Assembly (NCBI GenBank): GCA_016781115.1
Contig: JADDQX010000075.1
Span: 1-10,138, forward strand
Reading direction: 5' to 3'
Source: Actinomycetota bacterium
Lineage (GTDB): Bacteria > Actinomycetota > CADDZG01 > WHSQ01
DNA: 10,138 nucleotides
Made by a program: the position numbers and the translations under genes. Below, piece by piece: positions 5,698 through 10,138 of the stretch (its first letter is position 1; every line of letters begins with the position of its first letter). The notes below the pieces were generated by a model. It was given only the letters and a program-made list of their open reading frames with translations. It made no database searches and was not told the origin of the DNA.

Positions 5698-5701
5698 GCC
5701 T
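5696..5701 (+). promoter_or_regulatory. -10 box (TAGCCT) of the FAD oxidoreductase gene
   Basis: TAGCCT on the plus strand. Transcription would start near 5708, giving either a leaderless TTG start at 5709 or a leader of about 34 bases to the TTG at 5742. Confidence 0.45.
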
Positions 5702-5725
5702 GCCTTGGTTGTTAAATCCACCCAC

Positions 5726-5732
5726 GAGGGGG
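5726..5732 (+). promoter_or_regulatory. Ribosome binding site of the FAD oxidoreductase
   Basis: GAGGGGG, 9 bases before the TTG at 5742. It supports that TTG over the one at 5709, because the protein from 5742 begins right at the dinucleotide-binding strand. Confidence 0.55.
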
Positions 5733-5741
5733 TCCTGGTTC

Positions 5742-7331
5742 TTGAGCGCGAGTTACGACGCGATCGTGATCGGTGCCGGACACAACGGGCTCATCTGTGG
5801 GAGCTATCTCGCCCGGGCGGGCTTGAAGGTCCTGATCGTCGAGCGCAGTGATCGCGTGGGGGGCGCCTGCGTCACCGAGGAGCTCTTCCCAGGCTTCCGT
5901 ATCTCCACCGCGTCGTACTCGCTCTCGCTCCTCGTCCCCGAAGTGGTGACGGAGCTCGGCTTGAAGCTGGACGTGAGGGTGAAGGACCCGGAGCTGTTCG
6001 CGCCTTTCGACGAAGGCGGGGGGCTCACGCTGTGGCGCGATCCTGCACGACGCCGCGACGCGATCGCGGGGGTGTCGAAGAAGGATGCGGACGCCTACGA
6101 ACGTTGGGACGCTCTGTGGCAAGAAGCCGCACGCGTGTTCCAACCGCTGCTCGCCTTCGCCGCCACCCGCAAGCAGGCGCGTCGTGCTTTCCGAGCGTCC
6201 GAGGTCGACAAGCTGTTCAACAAGACGGTCACCGGCTCGATCGCCGAGCTATGCGAGGAGTATTTCGAGTCGGACCTCATGCGCGGGCTGATGGCTTCGC
6301 AAGGGATCATCGGCTCTGCCGCCGGTCCTCGTACCCCCGGAACGGCATACATCTACCTGCACCACGCGTTCGGTCAGGCGGCGGGGGAGACGGGGCAGTG
6401 GGGGTTCGTGCGCGGCGGGATGGGTGCCATCACGTCACAGCTGGCGGACATCTTCCGCGCCGCCGGCGGTGAGATCCTCCTCGATTCCGAGGTGGCCAAG
6501 GTGAAGCCGGCCGCGAAGCGGCGCGCTGCCGGAGTCGTCTTGGCGTCCGGTGCGGAGATCGACGCGCCCGTCGTGTGCTGCAACGCGGATCCCAAGCGGG
6601 CGCTCAAGCTTCTGCATCCGTTCGAGCTTCCTAGGGAGTTCGTCGAAGACGTCGAGCTGCTTCCGACGCAGGGGACCGTCGTCAAGGTGAATTGCGCGTT
6701 GAGCGGGCTGCCAAGGTTCCGAGGCGTCGAAGGGGATGGCGCGGCACCGGGACCCGAGCATCTCGGCACCATCACGATCGCACCGTCCATCGATTATCTG
6801 GAGGAGGCCGCGCAGGCGGCGGGGCGAGGGGAGCCCGCTCCTCAGATGTTCTGCGAGGCCTGGATCCAAAGCGCCTCGGAACCCGAGCTCGCTCCCGAGG
6901 GGAAACACACCCTTTCGGTGTTCGCGCAGTACGCGCCGTACGAGCTCGCGCAGGGCAGCTGGGACGAGCGTCGGGAAGAGATCGGTGATCTCGTTCTGGC
7001 GGCCCTGGAGCGTCACGCGCCGGGCCTGACCGACCTCGTCGAGGCCAGGATGGTGCTCGGGCCGTCCGACCTCGAGGCGCGCTTCGGCCTTACGGGCGGC
7101 AACATCTTTCACGGGGAGCTGTTGCCGGATTGGTTGTTCGAGAAGCGTCCCGCGAACGTCTGGCATCGATACCGGTCGCCGGTGCCGGGTTTCTATCTCT
7201 GTGGTTCCGGAACCCACCCGGGCGGGGGCGTCTGCGGAGCGCCGGGCCGCAACGCGGCGCGCGCGGTCTTTGCCGATCTCACCGCGGATTCGGGGATAAC
7301 GATGCCGACGCTGGACGAAGCCCGCGCTTAG
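5742..7331 (+). CDS. FAD/NAD(P)-dependent oxidoreductase, PYROXD2/phytoene desaturase-like
   Basis: A 529-residue flavoprotein. N-terminal dinucleotide-binding motif YDAIVIGAGHNGL (GxGxxG at 11-16), with Glu34 at the end of the second strand to hold the FAD ribose, followed by the RVGGACVTEELFPGF loop typical of CrtI/PYROXD2-type enzymes. The C-terminal FAD motif is FYLCGSGTHPGGGVCGAPGRNAA. Length and the GGACVTEE motif match the bacterial PYROXD2-like group rather than true carotenoid desaturases; no carotenoid genes are nearby. It probably oxidises or isomerises a hydrophobic substrate. The frame is open to TTG 5709, but TTG 5742 has a ribosome site and fits the family start. It ends overlapping the convergent PAS gene by 4 bases. 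Confidence 0.9.
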   Translation: MSASYDAIVIGAGHNGLICGSYLARAGLKVLIVERSDRVGGACVTEELFPGFRISTASYSLSLLVPEVVTELGLKLDVRVKDPELFAPFDEGGGLTLWRDPARRRDAIAGVSKKDADAYERWDALWQEAARVFQPLLAFAATRKQARRAFRASEVDKLFNKTVTGSIAELCEEYFESDLMRGLMASQGIIGSAAGPRTPGTAYIYLHHAFGQAAGETGQWGFVRGGMGAITSQLADIFRAAGGEILLDSEVAKVKPAAKRRAAGVVLASGAEIDAPVVCCNADPKRALKLLHPFELPREFVEDVELLPTQGTVVKVNCALSGLPRFRGVEGDGAAPGPEHLGTITIAPSIDYLEEAAQAAGRGEPAPQMFCEAWIQSASEPELAPEGKHTLSVFAQYAPYELAQGSWDERREEIGDLVLAALERHAPGLTDLVEARMVLGPSDLEARFGLTGGNIFHGELLPDWLFEKRPANVWHRYRSPVPGFYLCGSGTHPGGGVCGAPGRNAARAVFADLTADSGITMPTLDEARA

Positions 7332-8026
7332 AGCTGGTCTTCCTCCGTAGTCACGTTCGCCGGGTGCTTCCGAACGAGGTCCCCCGCCTGCAGCGGGCTC
7401 TCGGTCCCGATCTGTGCCAGTAGTTGCCCGACCAGGGCCTTCACACGCTCGAGCGTCGCGGAGACCGCCTCGATGCCCTTGTCCACGCGACCGGCCTCGA
7501 GCGACATCTTCGCGACCGTGAGGCCCTGCACGATCGTGTCGTTCAGCTCCAACGCCTGCTGCTGGCGAAGTTGCGCGTCGCGTAGCTCGAGGGCCGCGAC
7601 CTCTGCCGCTTTGCGGTCGCTGATGTCTCGCAGGATGGCGAGGACGAAGCGATGCCCGTCTTCGGTCGTTTCGGGTATCGCGGTGAGCGTCAGCTCGACG
7701 GGGACCTCATGGCCGTCCTTGTGCAGGCCCATCAACTCCACCGCGGTTCCGGAGTCGATCAGATTGCCGGATCCGGTCTCCTGGAAGCGCGCGATCCCGG
7801 TCCTGTGCAGCGTGCGGAGGTTCTCCGGCACGAGCTCGTGCAGAAGGACGGCTCTCGCTTCCTCCTCGCTGTAGCCGAACAGCGTCTCGGCGGAGCTGTT
7901 CCACGCCACGATCCGTTCGGTGCGGGCGTTGGCGACCACGATCGCGTCGCGCACGTGCTGGAAGAGCCTCCCGATGCCGAGCTGCTCGAGGGTGATCTCC
8001 GGCTCATCCGACGCACTCGTCTGCAC
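7328..8026 (-). CDS. PAS-domain protein with degenerate histidine-kinase-like helix
   Basis: A 232-residue cytoplasmic sensor-type protein. Residues about 14-138 form one PAS domain (FQHVRDAIVVANARTERIVAWNSSAETLFGYSEEEA, ending with the PAC-type ILRDISDRKAAE). Residues 140-203 are predicted helical and coiled. ALELNDTIVQGL there matches the H-box of HisKA_3-type kinases (typically ELHD plus hydrophobics), but Asn162 stands where the phospho-accepting His is expected. No ATPase domain follows; the protein ends about 30 residues later. It is thus not a kinase, and may be a dimerising sensor that works with a separate partner. The GTG start at 8026 has a TANNNT box 6 bases upstream. Its stop overlaps the oxidoreductase stop on the other strand, and it is divergent from the DUF6458 gene. 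No cofactor-binding residues could be identified in the PAS pocket. Confidence 0.85.
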   Translation of the reverse strand: MQTSASDEPEITLEQLGIGRLFQHVRDAIVVANARTERIVAWNSSAETLFGYSEEEARAVLLHELVPENLRTLHRTGIARFQETGSGNLIDSGTAVELMGLHKDGHEVPVELTLTAIPETTEDGHRFVLAILRDISDRKAAEVAALELRDAQLRQQQALELNDTIVQGLTVAKMSLEAGRVDKGIEAVSATLERVKALVGQLLAQIGTESPLQAGDLVRKHPANVTTEEDQL

Positions 8027-8032
8027 GGCGCC

Positions 8033-8038
8033 ACTCTA
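8033..8038 (-). promoter_or_regulatory. -10 box (TAGAGT) of the PAS-protein gene, leaderless type
   Basis: TAGAGT on the minus strand ends 6 bases before the GTG at 8026, matching the leaderless pattern seen at other genes in the window. Confidence 0.5.
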
Positions 8039-8055
8039 ACGACGGCAGCTGGGCG

Positions 8056-8082
8056 GGTTTGGGCGCGAGAGGGGGCGGGTAT
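8056..8082 (+). promoter_or_regulatory. SigF/SigB-type stress promoter of the DUF6458 gene
   Basis: GGTTT at 8056-8060 and GGGTAT at 8077-8082 with a 16-base spacer fit the actinobacterial general-stress (SigF/SigB family) consensus GTTT-N(14-17)-GGGTA. The transcript would start near 8090, giving a leader of about 50 bases to the ATG at 8142. Two small hairpins lie in this leader: TCCCTT with AAGGGA (8082-8099) and GAGGC with GCCTC (8111-8124). Confidence 0.65.
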
Positions 8083-8128
8083 CCCTTCCGAGCAAGGGAA
8101 CCAACCTAAAGAGGCCTTCGCCTCGGGA

Positions 8129-8137
8129 GGTGAGGAG
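8129..8137 (+). promoter_or_regulatory. Ribosome binding site of the DUF6458 gene
   Basis: GGTGAGGAG, ending 4 bases before the ATG at 8142. It favours this ATG over the in-frame GTG at 8130, which lies inside the site itself. Confidence 0.7.
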
Positions 8138-8141
8138 CACA

Positions 8142-8384
8142 ATGGGTATCGGAGCGAGCATCTTCCTGCTGGCGCTCGGAGCCATCCTGTCGTTCGGGAT
8201 CAATGTCGACTCAGACGGTAGCGGAATCTTCAACATCGACACGATCGGCATCATCCTGATGGTCGTCGGAGCCGTCGGGATCCTCCTGTCGATGATGTTC
8301 TGGAGCAGCTGGGGTGGTCCCGGCGGCGCACGTCGCGACGAGCGGACCACCGTGGTCCGCGACCGCGAGCGAGACATCGTCTAA
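8142..8384 (+). CDS. DUF6458 family small membrane protein
   Basis: An 80-residue protein with two hydrophobic helices: residues about 2-20 (GIGASIFLLALGAILSFGI) and 32-55 (IDTIGIILMVVGAVGILLSMMFW), then SSWGGPGG and a strongly charged Arg/Asp/Glu tail (RRDERTTVVRDRERDIV). The order MGIG-SIFL-GAIL, IDTIGIILM-VG and FWSSWGG is the recognised DUF6458 signature, a family mainly of Actinomycetota with no known function. It stands alone, with a SigF/SigB-like promoter upstream and a palindromic terminator after its stop, so it probably belongs to the general stress response. ATG 8142 has a good ribosome site; the upstream GTG at 8130 is not needed. Confidence 0.9.
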   Translation: MGIGASIFLLALGAILSFGINVDSDGSGIFNIDTIGIILMVVGAVGILLSMMFWSSWGGPGGARRDERTTVVRDRERDIV

Positions 8385-8410
8385 GCAGTAGCGCAACAGG
8401 AGCTGGTTGC

Positions 8411-8436
8411 AAGGGCCGCCCCTAGGGGCGGCCCTT
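8411..8436. terminator. Perfect 26-bp palindromic terminator, bidirectional
   Basis: Arms of 12 bases (AAGGGCCGCCCC and its complement) around TA. It starts 26 bases after the DUF6458 stop and also lies beyond the end of the convergent DUF6081-like gene. A short T run follows the plus-strand stem, so it would work best in the plus direction. No gene is seen from here to 8530; the 10-base palindrome GAGCGCGCTC at 8475-8484 is the only other structure. Confidence 0.8.
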
Positions 8437-8530
8437 ACGCGTGCCCCCACGAAGCCCCATCCCTCCGGTTTTGAGCGCGCTCATGGTCGCTATCCGACCG
8501 TTCAGCCCTCAGAACCGCCCGCGGGATACT

Positions 8531-9211
8531 TCAGGAGCTGATCTCGATCGCGCCCCATTCAGCCCGCAGGCCCTGTCCGTGACAAGACACGCTGCCGTCC
8601 AGCTCTAGGTCCTTCTCGGTCATCAGGCCCAGGCCGAGCACGAGGGGGCCGAGGTCGTACTCCGGCAGCGCTTGCTCGCGCAGCGGCCGGCCGTCGGCCG
8701 TCCAGAGGATGCGGCGTTCCCGCGGCCGTATCGAGATCTCGTAGCGGTGGCCGCCGGCGCTCGGCAGCCGCGCCTCTGTGAATAGGGCCCAGTACTTCAG
8801 GGGCTCCAGGTCGGGGAGAGAGAGGCCCGGGAAGGGCAGGCGCGCGAACACGGCCGCGCAGAGGTCGTCTCGGCAGAAGACGTCGATCGCGGTTCCCGTC
8901 GAGAAGTCGAGACACAGGAACGACGCGAAACCGTCATAGATGTCTCCCACCCGGCACCCGCGTCCTTCCGCCGACATGTCGACCGCGAAGGTGACGCCGC
9001 TGCTCGGGACCTCGAAGGTCTCGGTCGAGAACAGCACGTGCTTCGCGTTGTCGAGGATCTGGACCTTGTCGTGAGCGTTCGTGAAGCGGGAAACGCCCGT
9101 GCGGAGCCGGCCGTTCTGGACGATGCTGACCGCGTCGGGCTCGCGGAGCCGTCTCAGGCTGCCGTCGCGCAGTGGGAACTCCCCGATGCGCCAGGCGGGC
9201 TCCGGCTCCAA
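8531..9211 (-). CDS. DUF6081-like family protein, start uncertain
   Basis: A 226-residue frame from the first canonical start (TTG 9211) to the stop at 8531. The stretches VQILDNAKHVLFST, GDIYDGFASFLCLDF, DVF-RDDLCAAVFARLPFPGLS and the C-terminal LGLGLMTEKDL match what I recall of DUF6081, a beta-rich family of unknown function, mostly in Actinomycetota. No signal peptide or membrane helix. The upstream frame, translated as SNTRVYAGFDSLLEPEP, also looks like the family's first strand, but has no ATG, GTG or TTG; the frame crosses the previous gene's stop as GTAA at 9247-9250, where a GTGA overlap would be normal. Either the start is the TTG, a rare codon (GTA or CTG) is used, or a base was miscalled or mutated. 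Coupling to the upstream gene is likely. Confidence 0.75.
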   Translation of the reverse strand: MEPEPAWRIGEFPLRDGSLRRLREPDAVSIVQNGRLRTGVSRFTNAHDKVQILDNAKHVLFSTETFEVPSSGVTFAVDMSAEGRGCRVGDIYDGFASFLCLDFSTGTAIDVFCRDDLCAAVFARLPFPGLSLPDLEPLKYWALFTEARLPSAGGHRYEISIRPRERRILWTADGRPLREQALPEYDLGPLVLGLGLMTEKDLELDGSVSCHGQGLRAEWGAIEISS

Positions 9212-9244
9212 CAGGGAGTCGAAGCCCGCGTAGACGCGGGTGTT

Positions 9245-9265
9245 GCTTACCTGTTCCAGGTAAGC
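9245..9265. repeat. 21-bp perfect inverted repeat spanning a stop codon
   Basis: Arms GCTTACCTG (9245-9253) and CAGGTAAGC (9257-9265) around TTC. On the minus strand the 3' arm contains the TAA stop (9249-9247) of the partial gene at the right edge, and the hairpin sits exactly where the next gene should start. It may control coupling between the two genes or bind a protein; its role is unknown. Confidence 0.7.
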
Positions 9266-10138
9266 GCGTTCTGGAGCATCTGGTAGCCCGAATAGGTCAA
9301 CGCATAGTCCGCCAGTCCGAACGGGTGGTCGAACTTGTCGACGGGCATCGGCAGCAGGCCTCCGATGATCCGGATGCGCCCGCCGTAGAACCTGATCTCT
9401 CCGAACGAGATCTTGGAGGTGTCCCCGGTCGTTGCCACCGCGCGCTGCTTACCTCTGGCTTTCTTCCACGCGTCGGCCGTGACGTGCCACACCGGGGCGT
9501 TGAACGCGTCTCTGTCCTCTGGGGTCTGGATGGCCATCCCGATGGGCACCGGCTCGTACGTCTGGCGGCGCCGGTTCTCGTCTCCGGACTGTCCCTCTGC
9601 GGCGCCTGGCTGGTTGATCTTCCTGGCGAGCGGGTCGCCGTACGTCTCTTCCTTCTTACGCGTCGCGAAGTTCACGTAACCGGCGTAGTGCTTGTCCACG
9701 CCGAAGCCCTTGGCGACGCCCAAGGGACCAAGCATCTTCACGGCCTTGTCCGTGAGTACCAGGTTCCCGTTGCGTCGCGACACCCACTTGCGGAGCTTCC
9801 GCGCCAGCTTCGGATAGACCTTGTTCGTCACGACGATCGTGTCGAGTTTCTTCCAGCCGTTGCGGGCGGCGATCTGACTGGGGCGGAGCTTCACGAGTCC
9901 CGGTTTCGCGAAAGGCTTGAGGTCCTTCCAGAAGTTCATGTTCGTGACGCGATAGCCGATCTGGCCCGGGTCCGGCCAGCCCTTCTCCTTCGTGAAGTCA
10001 ACCTCTGCGTCGTAGATGTCGGTGGGCGACGCGCCCTCGATGCGGACCCGGTAGCGGCCGGGCGTCGGCAGGTTCGCGTGCAGCGCCTGGCCCGCCTGGA
10101 CGTAGATCGCCGACTGGTTGTAGTAGGAGTTCACGACC
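9247..10138 (-). CDS. C-terminal part of a large unrecognised protein
   Basis: About 296 residues; the start lies beyond the right edge of the window, and the frame is open to the last base. I do not recognise the whole protein. Residues near VRIEGASPTDIYDAEVDF look like a jelly-roll strand. LDTIVVTNKVYPKLARKLRKWVSRRNGNLVLTD, then MLGPLGV, has the pattern of a glutamine-amidotransferase-like (DUF4350-type) alpha/beta domain. It ends with HPFGLADYALTYSGYQMLQNAL. A middle stretch (EETYGDPLARKINQPGAAEGQSGDENRRRQ) is low-complexity and likely disordered. Many Lys, Tyr and Trp residues and the domain mix suggest an exported or surface protein, though the N-terminus is not seen. It precedes the DUF6081-like gene and overlaps or closely abuts it. 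Confidence 0.7.
   Translation of the reverse strand, partial: VVNSYYNQSAIYVQAGQALHANLPTPGRYRVRIEGASPTDIYDAEVDFTKEKGWPDPGQIGYRVTNMNFWKDLKPFAKPGLVKLRPSQIAARNGWKKLDTIVVTNKVYPKLARKLRKWVSRRNGNLVLTDKAVKMLGPLGVAKGFGVDKHYAGYVNFATRKKEETYGDPLARKINQPGAAEGQSGDENRRRQTYEPVPIGMAIQTPEDRDAFNAPVWHVTADAWKKARGKQRAVATTGDTSKISFGEIRFYGGRIRIIGGLLPMPVDKFDHPFGLADYALTYSGYQMLQNALTWNR

Noticed and set aside
5099..5725. 208-residue minus-strand frame across the phosphatase and zinc-ribbon region
   Set aside because: Antisense to the phosphatase and out of frame with the CxxC-bearing small gene; Arg-rich shadow.
6435..7217. 260-residue minus-strand frame inside the FAD oxidoreductase
   Set aside because: The plus-strand gene has clear family motifs throughout; the antisense frame has none.
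5742..7331. Phytoene desaturase (carotenoid gene)
   Set aside because: No phytoene synthase or other carotenoid gene nearby, and the sequence motifs fit the PYROXD2-like group better.

Overview
The window is high-GC, gene-dense chromosomal DNA, most likely from an uncultured, deep-branching member of the Actinomycetota. This rests on a DUF6458 small membrane protein, a SigF/SigB-type stress promoter (GGTTT-N16-GGGTAT), and repeated TANNNT -10 boxes 6-7 bases before start codons, the usual mark of leaderless mRNAs in that phylum. I see no rRNA, tRNA, CRISPR array, transposase or integrase. It reads as core or housekeeping genome rather than an island.

Layout. At the left edge, a truncated crotonase-fold (enoyl-CoA hydratase/isomerase) gene and a DoxX-like four-helix membrane protein form a plus-strand pair (1-887). 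After a strong palindrome (997-1023) come minus-strand genes: a stand-alone RecB/Cas4-type PD-(D/E)XK nuclease with a four-cysteine Fe-S signature, an alpha/beta hydrolase, a small three-helix membrane protein followed by a clear intrinsic terminator, an unrecognised 140-residue protein, and a saccharopine dehydrogenase-like Rossmann protein. The last two are joined by a 14-bp tandem duplication spanning the stop/start junction. Divergent from the Rossmann gene, across only 30 bp, is a histidine-phosphatase gene. A 45-residue zinc-ribbon gene on the minus strand follows it, and a PYROXD2/phytoene-desaturase-like FAD oxidoreductase on the plus strand starts just beyond.

Right part. The oxidoreductase converges, with overlapping stop codons, on a PAS-domain protein whose C-terminal helix resembles a histidine-kinase dimerisation helix with Asn where the phospho-accepting His would be. 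Divergent from it is the DUF6458 gene, with the SigF-like promoter and a 26-bp perfect palindromic terminator. The window ends in two minus-strand genes: a DUF6081-like beta-rich protein whose coding frame seems to extend upstream of any canonical start codon, and the C-terminal part of a large unrecognised protein.

How they fit together. No single pathway ties the genes together. Lipid/acyl-CoA-type and redox enzymes (crotonase, hydrolase, Rossmann reductase, FAD oxidoreductase) predominate. The PAS protein and DUF6458 share an intergenic region and may both belong to a stress or redox response. I found no defence system or other clearly new multi-gene system. The best leads are the leaderless-promoter pattern, the PAS/degenerate-DHp protein beside a stress-sigma promoter, the unusual start of the DUF6081 gene, and the 14-bp duplication.
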